64,000 nucleotides of DNA from Defluviicoccus sp046348835 (lineage in GTDB: Bacteria > Pseudomonadota > Alphaproteobacteria > Rhodospirillales > Defluviicoccaceae), in contig JAXMDM010000006.1 in assembly GCA_046348835.1 (NCBI GenBank), positions 43,063-107,062 on the forward strand, given 5' to 3'. Under the pieces are notes generated by a model. It was given only the letters and a program-made list of their open reading frames with translations, was not told the origin of the DNA and searched no databases. Positions 52,681 through 60,674 of this stretch are shown here, piece after piece. The position numbers and the translations under genes are program-made. Position 1 is the first letter of the stretch, and every line of letters starts with the position of its first letter.

Positions 52681-53634
52681 GTGGTGACGCCCGACCGCCC
52701 GCCCGTGCCGCCCCGCCTCGGGAGCGCGGCCGGCCGGTTCACCGCGTCCGCTTTTCGTCGTGTCTCCCTGCCGGCTGCTGCGGTCATCGCGCTCCTGATG
52801 GCCCTCCCGGCCACCGCCCGGCCCCAGCAGCCGGAGCACGACGAGCGGCCGGAGCGCCCCCAGCGGATCGTGTCGATGAACCTGTGCACCGACCAGCTGG
52901 CGCTGCTCCTCGCACCCACGGAGACGATCCGCTCGCTCAGCTACCTGGTCGCCCGCCCCGATGCGTCGGCCCTCAGCGACCGGGTCGGCGACATTCCGCT
53001 CAATCACGGTCGCGCCGAAGAGATCCTTCCCTTCGCCCCGGACATGGTCCTCGCCGGGCGGTACACCTCGCGGCCGACCGTCTTTCTTCTCCAGCGCCTG
53101 GGCTACCCGGTCTTCGATCAGGACATCTCCCGCTCCATCGCCGAAGTGCGCGAGCGGGTGCGCGAGGTGGGGCGGGCGATCGGCGCCGAGGCCCAGGCGG
53201 AGACCGAGGTCGCGGCCATGGATGCGCGCCTCGCCGAACTGGCGCCGCAGCCGGGCGAGCGCCGGCCGACCGCCGTCTATTACCAGCCCAACGGCTACAC
53301 CGCCGGTGCCGATACCCTGGTCGGGGACGTGATCAGCCACGCCGGCCTGGAAAATCTCGGTGGCCGACTGGGGGTCCACGGCCACGAGCGGCTCCCCCTG
53401 GAAACGCTGCTGCAGCTCTCTCCCGAGCTGCTGATCTTCAGTGAAGTCCAGCCGCAGGCCCCCGCCCTCGCCTACGAGGTCCTCCGCCACCCGGCACTGA
53501 AGAAACTGATCGATCGCAGCGCCACCGTCACCGTCCCCACCCGCCTGTGGGTCTGCGGGATTCCGGCGACCGTGGAGGCGGTGGCCGTTCTCGCCGAAGC
53601 GCGCCGGCAACTCATCGGGAGGGACAGCCGGTGA
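52681..53634 (+). CDS. btuF: periplasmic cobalamin-binding protein BtuF
   Basis: A 317-residue ABC substrate-binding protein of the helical-backbone class. It has a signal peptide (FRRVSLPAAAVIALLMALPA), then RIVSMNLCTDQLALLLAP, EEILPFAPDMVLAG, LGYPVFDQDISRSIAEVRE and the C-terminal half from PTAVYYQPNGYTAGADTLVG. Start GTG 52681 (or 52684) follows GGGAGGC, 16 bp after btuB. Its stop overlaps the btuC start. The BtuF/FecB-like fold alone would not tell ligand; the operon does. Confidence 0.9.
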   Translation: MVTPDRPPVPPRLGSAAGRFTASAFRRVSLPAAAVIALLMALPATARPQQPEHDERPERPQRIVSMNLCTDQLALLLAPTETIRSLSYLVARPDASALSDRVGDIPLNHGRAEEILPFAPDMVLAGRYTSRPTVFLLQRLGYPVFDQDISRSIAEVRERVREVGRAIGAEAQAETEVAAMDARLAELAPQPGERRPTAVYYQPNGYTAGADTLVGDVISHAGLENLGGRLGVHGHERLPLETLLQLSPELLIFSEVQPQAPALAYEVLRHPALKKLIDRSATVTVPTRLWVCGIPATVEAVAVLAEARRQLIGRDSR

Positions 53635-54680
53635 ACATCGGCACCGTATCGAAGAAGCTGCTGATCTGGGTGCCCGTTCCTCGCTTCGGCCGGTCGCGGT
53701 GGCGGCTGCCGGCGGTGCTGGCGGTGCTGCTCGGCATCGCCGCCGTCGCCTCGCTGTTCGCCGGCTCGGTCGCCATCGCGCCGGCCGAGGTCGGCCGCGC
53801 CCTCCTCGGCCGCGACGAGACGGTGCTGGAGATCATCGTCTGGCAGCTTCGGGTGCCGCGGACTCTGCTCGCCATGCTGGTCGGCGCCAGCCTCGGCCTC
53901 TCGGGCGCGGTGCTGCAGGGCCTGTTGCGCAATCCGCTGGCCGAGCCGGGCCTCCTCGGCATCTCCGCCGCCGCAGCGTTCGGCGCCGTCATCGCCTTCT
54001 ATTCCGGGTTTGCGGCGCTTTTCCTCCTTGCCCTGCCGCTGGGCGGGATGGCCGGAGCCGCCATCGCCGTGGCGCTGCTGTTCCTCCTCGCCGGGCCGGG
54101 GGCGAGCACGCTCACCCTGATCCTCGCCGGTGTCGCGGTCAGCAGCCTCGCCGGCGCCCTCACCGCGCTCGCCCTCAATCTCTCCGCCAATCCCTACGCC
54201 GCGACCGAAATCGTCTTCTGGATGATGGGCTCGCTCGCCGACCGCAGCTTCGACCACGTGCAGATGGCGCTGGCGTGCATGCTGCCCGGCTGGGTGCTGC
54301 TGTTCAGCATCCGCCCGGCGCTGGATGCACTCAGCCTCGGCGAGGAAGCGGCCACCAGCCTCGGCTTCAGCGTCCCCGGCGTCCGCTTGCGTGCCGTTCT
54401 CGGCACCGCACTGGCGGTGGGCGCCGGCGTCGCCATCAGCGGCACCATCGCCTTCGTCGGCCTGGTCGTCCCGCATCTGATGCGCCCGCTGGTGGGCTCC
54501 GAGCCCGGCCGGCTGCTGGGCGTCAGCGCCCTCGCCGGGGCGTTGCTGCTGACCGTCACCGATATCGTCATCCGCCTTCTTCCCACCGGCCCGGAGCTCA
54601 AGATCGGCGTGCTGACGGCGCTGTTCGGCGCGCCGTTCTTCCTCGTCCTCTTGCTGCGGTTGCGGCGGGAGCTGTCATGA
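53631..54680 (+). CDS. btuC: cobalamin ABC transporter permease BtuC
   Basis: A 349-residue FecCD-type permease with about ten helices. Signatures: LRVPRTLLAMLVGASLGLSG, AVLQGLLRNPLAEPGLLGIS, WMMGSLADRSF, and GTIAFVGLVVPHLMRPLVGS followed by the coupling-helix region and LTALFGAPFFLVLLLR. The GTG start at 53631 overlaps the btuF stop (GTGA), and the stop overlaps the btuD start (ATGA). Confidence 0.93.
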   Translation: MNIGTVSKKLLIWVPVPRFGRSRWRLPAVLAVLLGIAAVASLFAGSVAIAPAEVGRALLGRDETVLEIIVWQLRVPRTLLAMLVGASLGLSGAVLQGLLRNPLAEPGLLGISAAAAFGAVIAFYSGFAALFLLALPLGGMAGAAIAVALLFLLAGPGASTLTLILAGVAVSSLAGALTALALNLSANPYAATEIVFWMMGSLADRSFDHVQMALACMLPGWVLLFSIRPALDALSLGEEAATSLGFSVPGVRLRAVLGTALAVGAGVAISGTIAFVGLVVPHLMRPLVGSEPGRLLGVSALAGALLLTVTDIVIRLLPTGPELKIGVLTALFGAPFFLVLLLRLRRELS

Positions 54681-55501
54681 CCCTGTCCGCCTGTCAGCTC
54701 TCGGTCGCGTTCGGCGACGCGAGCGTCCTCGACGGCATCGATGCCGGTTTCGCGGCAACCACGATCACCGGCCTGATCGGTCCCAACGGCGCCGGCAAGA
54801 CGACGCTGCTGCGCGCCATCGCCGGCCTGGTCGCCGTTTCGTCCGGCGCGGTGCTCCTCGACGGCCGGCACCTGGCCCGGTTGCGGCGGCGGGAGCTGGC
54901 CCGCGCCGTCGCCTATCTGCCGCAGGCGGCGCCGTGCGCCTGGCCGATGCAGGTCCGTCGCGTCGTCGCCCTCGGCCGCCTGCCGCACCTGTCGCCATGG
55001 CGCCGACCCGCCCCCGAGGACGTCCGCGCCATCGACGCCGCCCTCGTCGCCACCGACGTTCAACATCTCGCCGATCGCAACGTCCTCACCCTGTCCGGCG
55101 GCGAGCGGGCGCGGGTGATGCTGGCCCGCACCCTCGCCGTCGACCCCCGGTATCTGCTCGCGGATGAACCGGTCGCCGGGCTCGATCCCGAGCACCAGCT
55201 GCAGGTGATGGGGTTGCTTCGACGCCGCGCCGCGGCCGGCACCGGCGTCGCCGTCACCCTGCACGACCTGAGCCTCGCCGCCCGCTTCTGCGACCGGCTG
55301 ATCGTCCTCGACCGCGGCCGGATCGCCGCCGATGGCCCTCCCGGCGACGTGCTGACCCCGTCCGTTCTCGCCTCGGTGTTCGCGGTCAACCGCGCCTACG
55401 GCCGGCGCGACGGGCAGACCTTCGTCGTCCCCTGGAAGGTCGTGCCGCGCCTGCGCCCCCATGTGAGATCGGACTCTGAAGCCGGTGGACGGACCGACTA
55501 G
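54677..55501 (+). CDS. btuD: cobalamin ABC transporter ATP-binding protein BtuD
   Basis: A 274-residue ABC ATPase with Walker A GPNGAGKTTLLRAIAG (about residues 36-51), Q-loop AYLPQAAPCAWPM, signature LTLSGGERARVMLARTLA, Walker B YLLADEPVAGLDP and switch His in AVTLHDLSLAARF. All catalytic residues look intact. It starts with ATG overlapping the btuC stop. Its C-terminal tail runs 17 bases into an alternative GTG start of tonB. Confidence 0.93.
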   Translation: MTLSACQLSVAFGDASVLDGIDAGFAATTITGLIGPNGAGKTTLLRAIAGLVAVSSGAVLLDGRHLARLRRRELARAVAYLPQAAPCAWPMQVRRVVALGRLPHLSPWRRPAPEDVRAIDAALVATDVQHLADRNVLTLSGGERARVMLARTLAVDPRYLLADEPVAGLDPEHQLQVMGLLRRRAAAGTGVAVTLHDLSLAARFCDRLIVLDRGRIAADGPPGDVLTPSVLASVFAVNRAYGRRDGQTFVVPWKVVPRLRPHVRSDSEAGGRTD

Positions 55502-55526
55502 CGACGCCTCGATCGGCGGGGCGGCC

Positions 55527-56435
55527 ATGGGCGACGCCCTGGTGGTGCGCACCGGCGAGCACCGCTGGCGGTCGCGGTCAAGCGCCGTTGCCGCCTCGTT
55601 CGGCCTGCATGCGGCGATCCTCGCCGCCGCGGTTGCCGCCGGCCTGGCGGGCGACGCGACGACCGATCCGCAGCCGCTCACCGTCGAGCTGGTCGTCGCG
55701 TCCGACGGTGGTGGCACAGGCGACGCCAGCGGCAGCGGCACGAGCCCGGGCGGTGACGGCAGGTCGGCCGGGGCGACCGCGGTACCGGCCGCCGATGCAG
55801 CGGCGGCGGCGGTCCCGCCCCTGCCGCCCGCGCCGTCCGCGGCGCCGCGTCCGCGCACCGCCGCCGCCCCCGATCGACCGAACCGGAGGCAGCCATCCCC
55901 GGCCAAAGCCGCGGTGCCGGCGGCGCCCGCGACGGCCGACGATCCTGTCCCCCCCGCCCCCGTCGCCGTCCCCACCCCCGCGCCGGCGACGGCGGACGAC
56001 GCCGCGGCCAAGTCCCCTGCCGGCGGCAGCGAAGGCGCATCCGGCGACCCGCTTTCGTCCGCGGGCGGTGGGGCGTCCGCCGGCAGCGGCCGCGGTCCGG
56101 GCAGCGGCACCGGCAGCGGAGCAGGCGGTAGCGGCACCGGGGCTGGCGGCAGCGGCCCCGGCTTTTCCCTCGGTTCCGCCGCCAACCCAAGCCCGCCCTA
56201 CCCGCCGCTGGCCCGCCGGCGCGGCATCGAAGGAACGGTCGTCCTGCGGGTGGAGGTGTCGGCCGAGGGCCGGGCGCTGGCGGTAGACATCGCCCGCTCC
56301 AGCGGTTCGTCGATGCTGGACGAGGCGGCCCGGGACACCATCGCCCGCTGGCGCTTCCGCCCGGCCCGGCGCGGCGGCGAAGCCGTCGCCGCCGCGACCA
56401 CGGTCCCGGTCCGGTTCAGCCTCACCGAACCCTGA
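55527..56435 (+). CDS. tonB: TonB family energy-transducing protein
   Basis: A 302-residue protein: one N-terminal transmembrane helix (AVAASFGLHAAILAAAVAAG, with the usual SxxxH-type His in the helix), a long Ala/Pro/Gly/Ser-rich spacer (about 45-215) spanning the periplasm, and a C-terminal TonB domain (YPPLARRRGIEGTVVLRVEV, IARSSGSSMLDEAARDTI, RWRFRPARRGG). It gives the inner-membrane proton-motive force to BtuB; its place in the operon suggests it is dedicated. No exbB/exbD lies nearby. GTG 55485 is an alternative start. The stop overlaps the cbiZ start by one base (TGATG). Confidence 0.9.
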   Translation: MGDALVVRTGEHRWRSRSSAVAASFGLHAAILAAAVAAGLAGDATTDPQPLTVELVVASDGGGTGDASGSGTSPGGDGRSAGATAVPAADAAAAAVPPLPPAPSAAPRPRTAAAPDRPNRRQPSPAKAAVPAAPATADDPVPPAPVAVPTPAPATADDAAAKSPAGGSEGASGDPLSSAGGGASAGSGRGPGSGTGSGAGGSGTGAGGSGPGFSLGSAANPSPPYPPLARRRGIEGTVVLRVEVSAEGRALAVDIARSSGSSMLDEAARDTIARWRFRPARRGGEAVAAATTVPVRFSLTEP

Positions 56436-57121
56436 TGACCGACCGACGGCCGTTCCGCCTGCAGGAGCGACCCGGCTGGCTGCTGCTCAGCTTCGAGCGA
56501 ACGCAGCGGATGCTGAGCTGGTCGATCTCGCGGCCCGGGTTTCAGGACGCCCATCAGGTCGCTTGGGTCCAGGTCCGGAACAGTGATCTCACCCCGGGGG
56601 TCGATGCCAACGCGTTCCTGCACCGCCGCCTGAAAGAAAAAGGCGCTCCCGACGCCGTCGGTCTGATGACCTCCGGCGAGCTTCGCTACCAGCGTACGAC
56701 GGCGGTGCGGGACGGCGTGGCCGCCGCATGCGTGCTCACCCTCGGCCTCGGCAACGCCGAGCGGGTGGGACGGCGGAGCTGGATGTCGCGCCAGGGTGCG
56801 AGCCGCCTTGGCACCATCAACATGGTCTGTCACATCTCGAGCCCGCTCAGTGACGCCGCCCTGGTGGAAGCGGTCTCGATCGCCACCCAGGCGCGAACGG
56901 TGGCCATCGTCGAGTTCGGCTACGAACCGACCGCAACCAGTGGCGTCGTCACCGGAACCGGGACCGATTGCATCGTCGCCTGCTGTCCCCTCGACGGGCC
57001 GGGGGAGCCGTTCGCCGGGCTGCACACGCCGGTCGGCGAGAGCATCGGCGCCGCCGTCTATGAAGCGACGGGGCGGGCCATGCGCGAATGGATCCGCAGA
57101 CATCGCAACCCGGATCTGTGA
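56435..57121 (+). CDS. cbiZ: adenosylcobinamide amidohydrolase CbiZ
   Basis: A 228-residue enzyme that removes the aminopropanol linker from adenosylcobinamide (and pseudo-B12 in some bacteria) to give adenosylcobyric acid, letting the cell remodel imported corrinoids. Family motifs: GLMTSGEL, VLTLGLGNAER, the GTINMVCHISSPLSDAALVE region, GVVTGTGTDCIVACCPLDGP and LHTPVGESIGAAVYEA. It is the last gene of the B12 operon. Its presence implies salvage of incomplete or foreign corrinoids rather than only intact B12. Confidence 0.93.
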   Translation: MTDRRPFRLQERPGWLLLSFERTQRMLSWSISRPGFQDAHQVAWVQVRNSDLTPGVDANAFLHRRLKEKGAPDAVGLMTSGELRYQRTTAVRDGVAAACVLTLGLGNAERVGRRSWMSRQGASRLGTINMVCHISSPLSDAALVEAVSIATQARTVAIVEFGYEPTATSGVVTGTGTDCIVACCPLDGPGEPFAGLHTPVGESIGAAVYEATGRAMREWIRRHRNPDL

Positions 57122-57149
57122 GGCAAACGGCACCCCGACCAAGGACGGC

Positions 57150-57177
57150 GATGCCGGTGCGGCGATGCCAGTGCGGC
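57150..57177 (+). repeat. two tandem 14-bp units
   Basis: GATGCCGGTGCGGC and GATGCCAGTGCGGC follow each other directly, with one mismatch, just after cbiZ. The rest of the 256-bp gap to the next gene shows no gene. Confidence 0.6.
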
Positions 57178-57377
57178 GGTGACATCGGCAATAACGGCGA
57201 GCCGAGCGTCAAACCTCTTCGTAAGGCCCTTGGATCCGGCTATCGGAGGGGCGGCGGAGCGACGGCTTTTCGCGTCGGTGCGCCGCTCAGCCGGGGACTT
57301 CGGCCGTTCCCTAGCCGCCGACGCGATCCGGGCGGCGTTACGACGGGGACGAGTGGGGAATATCAAGCAAGAGGGCG

Positions 57378-58151
57378 ATGATGCCGATAAATATAGGCCC
57401 ACATGATCAGTACTATCTCGCGCTGTTCGCCGTTGTCGGGACGATTTTTGCCGTTGTCTTACTGTTGTGGCTAACACAACGATCGAAATATGCCGACTAT
57501 ATCCGGACGTATCGCGGGATCGCGCCGAATTTTCTCAGTGTTATCGGCGTCCTGTTCGCCCTCAATCTGGCATTTCTTGCTAACGATACGTGGAGCGCAC
57601 ACGACCGGGCCCGCCACGCGGTCGCTCAGGAGGCCGGCGCGCTACGCACCATCCTGGCCATCACCGAACGGCTCCCCGAACCGACACGGGCAAGGGTCAC
57701 CCAGATGGTGAGAAACTACGCCGACAGGGTTGTGACCGACGACTGGCCGATGTTGGCACTCCGGCAGAGCAGCCCAGCCGCCGCCGATGACCTGAACGCG
57801 CTCCTCGTGCTCCTGTCCAGCGACGAGGTGGCATCGACGATGAGTACCGGGGTTCAGTCGCTGATGCTGCAACAGGCCGTCCAGGCCCGCAGCCAGCGCG
57901 ATCTGCGGATCGCGCTGAGCGAAACCCACGTCAATCCGCTGAAGTGGCTCGGCATGGCCTTTCTCGGCTTTCTGACGATGATATCGATCGCGATGGTGCA
58001 TGTTGACCAATCGCGCGCCGAGTTCATGGCCATCCTCTTGTTCGCCGCCGCCGCCGCTCCGACGGCGGCGCTGATCCTGATTCACGGCAACCCGTTCCAG
58101 GAACCGGCGGCGGTAACGCCGGCGCCGATCGCGGCGATCCTGGGCGGATAA
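57378..58151 (+). CDS. DUF4239/bestrophin-like membrane protein
   Basis: A 257-residue protein with two N-terminal helices (YYLALFAVVGTIFAVVLLLW; NFLSVIGVLFALNLAFLAND), a cytoplasmic helical domain (TWSAHDRARHAVAQEAGALR, ITERLPEPTRARVTQMVRNY) and two C-terminal helices. The EAGALR after FLANDTW pattern resembles DUF4239 proteins, which are distantly bestrophin-like. No transport function is shown. ATGATG at 57378/57381 leaves the start ambiguous behind AAGAGGGCG. Confidence 0.65.
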   Translation: MMPINIGPHDQYYLALFAVVGTIFAVVLLLWLTQRSKYADYIRTYRGIAPNFLSVIGVLFALNLAFLANDTWSAHDRARHAVAQEAGALRTILAITERLPEPTRARVTQMVRNYADRVVTDDWPMLALRQSSPAAADDLNALLVLLSSDEVASTMSTGVQSLMLQQAVQARSQRDLRIALSETHVNPLKWLGMAFLGFLTMISIAMVHVDQSRAEFMAILLFAAAAAPTAALILIHGNPFQEPAAVTPAPIAAILGG

Positions 58152-58225
58152 TCCTCGCCGCTTATCGGGGCCACCCCGCCGGGATGAATAGGCTTGGTCG
58201 GTCTGTTCGGCTCGATGGTCGAGAG

Positions 58226-59068
58226 CTATTGAGACTTCTTCGGGCGCATGCTCTGCCATTCCTCCGGCGTCAGCCGGTCGAGGAAGTTGAATTGGCCGGC
58301 TCCCTTCAGCCATTCCCCGCCATCGATGGTCAGGACGTCTCCGTTGATATAGCCGCTCCCATCGGCGAGCAGAAAGCTCGCAAGGTCCGCCAGCTCGCGG
58401 TGATCTCCGGCGCGGCCGAGGGGATTGCGGGTCTCCAGTTCGCGCGCAAGATCCGGCCGCGGAACGAGCCGCTCCCAGGCACCCGGGGTGGGGAAAGGGC
58501 CTGGGGCGATGGCATTCAGGCGAACCCCGCGTCCGCCCCACTCGACGGCGAGCGAGCGCGTCATCGCCAGAACGCCGGCCTTCGCCATCGCCGACGGAAC
58601 GACGTAGGCGGAGCCGGTCCAGGCGTAGGTGGTGACGATCGACAGCACCGACGCCGGCCGCCCGCTGGCCAACCAGCGCTTGCCGCAGGCGAGGGTCATG
58701 TAGGCTGACCCATGCAGGACAATTCCGAGGATCGCATCCATCGCCCGGGGACTCAGCGTTTCCGTCGGCGCAATGAAGTTGCCGGCCGCGTTGTTGACCA
58801 GCGCGTCGAGAGCCCCCGCTGCCCAGATGGTCTCGATCATCCGGTCGACCTGATCGGCGACGCGTATGTCGCAGGCATGGCCGGCGATGCGCCCAGGAAA
58901 CTCGCTCGCCAGCTGCGCTACCGTCTCCTCGATCACGGTCAGCCGGCGCCCGCAGATCACCACCGACGCGCCCAGTTGGAGAAAGCGGCGGCTCATGCTC
59001 TTCCCGAGCCCCGTACCGCCGCCGGTGACGAGGATGCGCTTAGCCTTCAGCAGATCTGACGTAAACAT
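58226..59068 (-). CDS. SDR oxidoreductase, 2,4-dienoyl-CoA reductase-like
   Basis: A 280-residue SDR with cofactor loop ILVTGGGTGLGKSMSRRFLQ and NNAAGNFIAPTETLSPRAMD. The region TTYAWTGSAYVVPSAMAKAG matches the mitochondrial-type 2,4-dienoyl-CoA reductase signature, where Ser replaces the classical active-site Tyr four before the Lys and a Tyr further upstream (TTYA) acts instead. Such enzymes reduce dienoyl-CoA intermediates of unsaturated fatty acid beta-oxidation. The start at 59068 is five bases after the stop of the hydrolase gene and behind AGGTGG. Confidence 0.82.
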   Translation of the reverse strand: MFTSDLLKAKRILVTGGGTGLGKSMSRRFLQLGASVVICGRRLTVIEETVAQLASEFPGRIAGHACDIRVADQVDRMIETIWAAGALDALVNNAAGNFIAPTETLSPRAMDAILGIVLHGSAYMTLACGKRWLASGRPASVLSIVTTYAWTGSAYVVPSAMAKAGVLAMTRSLAVEWGGRGVRLNAIAPGPFPTPGAWERLVPRPDLARELETRNPLGRAGDHRELADLASFLLADGSGYINGDVLTIDGGEWLKGAGQFNFLDRLTPEEWQSMRPKKSQ

Positions 59069-59072
59069 CCAC

Positions 59073-59933
59073 CTATTCCGTTCCACCGCGAAAAAACTCG
59101 ACGAAGTAGCGTGCATACATCTCCGGGCGCTCGATCAGCATCGCGTGACCGACGTCGGGGACGATGGTGAGACGGCAATGGGGCATTCCGGCCGCCATCT
59201 CTTCCATGTCCTGCCGGGGGATGAACGGATCGAGGCCGCCCCAGAGCACCAGGTGCGGATGGCGGATCGACGCCTGATGGGGGCGCAGGCCACCCGTTCG
59301 CCAATGCGCATCGAGATCGGCCGCGGTGCCGAACCAGATGCCGTCGGACAGCTGAAACGTCTGGTCGACGATGCGTTCGAACAACTGCCGCTGATCGGGC
59401 GTGGCGTGGCGGGCGAACATCGGCTGCAATCCCGTCAGCGTTTCGGGGCGAAACAGCGTCGGCGCCACCAGCGCCAAGGTCGCCCGCGTCTTTTCGCGCG
59501 ACGCCTTCATCGCCTCCAACAGCTCCAGGCTCTCCCGTGGAAAGCGCAGGCCCATGGGGCCAACCGGATCGAGCGCCAGCACCCGGCCGAAGCGCTCCGG
59601 CTCCATCATGAGCATGTAGGTGCTGATCAGACCACCCGTGGAGTGGGTGGCGAGATCACACCGCCCGGTGCCGAAACGGCGGATCGCCGCGAGCATGTCC
59701 TGGGCGTGCTGTCGGATCGTGTAGTTGGCGTAGTCGGGAAGCGGCACCGGCTTATCCGAGCCGCCGCAGCCGCGCCAGTCGACAGCGATGACCCGGAACC
59801 GGTCGGCAACCAGCGGCGCGACGAGATCGAACCACATGCTGGACGCGAGATTGCCATGAATGAACACCACCGTGTCCTCGCCGGCACCCCACTCCCTATA
59901 ATTCAACCGGATCTCACCGACATCGATGAACAT
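59073..59933 (-). CDS. alpha/beta-hydrolase fold protein
   Basis: A 286-residue hydrolase. The oxyanion-hole strand reads VVFIHGNLASSMWFD, the nucleophile elbow is ATHSTGGLIS (Ser in x-His-Ser-x-Gly), the Asp lies in LWGGLDPFIP and the His in VPDVGHAMLIERP, completing the triad. VIAVDWRGCGGSDKP fits the epoxide-hydrolase/haloperoxidase-like group, but the substrate is unknown. It is likely co-transcribed with the adjacent SDR. The start 59933 follows GGCGG; homology begins there. Confidence 0.85.
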   Translation of the reverse strand: MFIDVGEIRLNYREWGAGEDTVVFIHGNLASSMWFDLVAPLVADRFRVIAVDWRGCGGSDKPVPLPDYANYTIRQHAQDMLAAIRRFGTGRCDLATHSTGGLISTYMLMMEPERFGRVLALDPVGPMGLRFPRESLELLEAMKASREKTRATLALVAPTLFRPETLTGLQPMFARHATPDQRQLFERIVDQTFQLSDGIWFGTAADLDAHWRTGGLRPHQASIRHPHLVLWGGLDPFIPRQDMEEMAAGMPHCRLTIVPDVGHAMLIERPEMYARYFVEFFRGGTE

Positions 59934-60011
59934 GGGTTTTCCGCCTGTTGTCGGGGTTTCGGTGCCCGTGCAACCGCTGGACGGGGAGCGCCAAGGAAGG
60001 TTGCCGTTCTG

Positions 60012-60650
60012 ATGACCACACATGACGAACTCTATACGCCGAGCAAACGGGCTGGTCAGCGCATGCTGCTCACGAAATGGATCAACACGTATAAATCGGC
60101 AGAAGAGGACGGGGAGAAAGAGCGAGCCGCACAAAAATTAGCGGATGTCTTGGCGTGGGCGCAATCCGTCGGAATGTCACCGCAAGATATTGCTGAGGAC
60201 CGCTACCTCGATTTGCCACAGCGTACCCTGGAATTGCTCGGGACGGGACAGGGGATTGGCTCCCCGCCCGACGATGCCGAAATTCAGGAGGCTGTGCGGG
60301 AGGTCCAATCCTCTGTTGATACCACCAATGTAATACGTCTCGGCGAGGGCAACGAATTAGTTTACGTTTACGGTTACGCCTGCGCTCCAGATCGGCTTAA
60401 AATCGGCAGAACGAAGAACGATGTGGTTAAGCGCATTTTTGACCAAATTAATGCCTCAACTCCCGATCGGCCCATACTTCGCTTAGTCTTGTCTACGAGT
60501 AATCCGGGCGCGCTGGAGCGCGCGCTGCATGGAGCCCTTATATTGCGCGCCCGACGTGTGGAGGGCGGCGGCAGGGAATGGTATCGAACCACCGTCGCCG
60601 AGATTCTGGAACTCTACCACGCTCTTTTGGGGATTCCGCCGCAGTCCTAA
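60012..60650 (+). CDS. GIY-YIG/T5orf172-like nuclease-domain protein
   Basis: A 212-residue protein with an N-terminal helical charged region (residues 1-110) and a C-terminal GIY-YIG-like domain (~115-205): VYVYGYACAPDRLKIGRTKN (Y-x-Y then K-I-G-R-T), the Arg-containing helix VVKRIFDQINAST and the Glu-containing ALERALHGALILRARRVEGG, as in the T5orf172/Mug113 subfamily. The start follows AAGGAAGG. GC content is clearly lower than in flanking genes, which points to recent acquisition. Its target (DNA or other) is unknown. Confidence 0.72.
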   Translation: MTTHDELYTPSKRAGQRMLLTKWINTYKSAEEDGEKERAAQKLADVLAWAQSVGMSPQDIAEDRYLDLPQRTLELLGTGQGIGSPPDDAEIQEAVREVQSSVDTTNVIRLGEGNELVYVYGYACAPDRLKIGRTKNDVVKRIFDQINASTPDRPILRLVLSTSNPGALERALHGALILRARRVEGGGREWYRTTVAEILELYHALLGIPPQS

Positions 60651-60674
60651 AGGTGATCTTTCCGATATGCAAAT

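Noticed and set aside
50469..52919. 816-codon minus-strand frame
   Set aside because: Antisense to btuB and its leader; btuB has signal peptide, plug and barrel motifs.
52681..55501. Siderophore (Fe) ABC importer
   Set aside because: The FecCD-type genes could be read so, but a B12 riboswitch and cbiZ in the same operon point to cobalamin.
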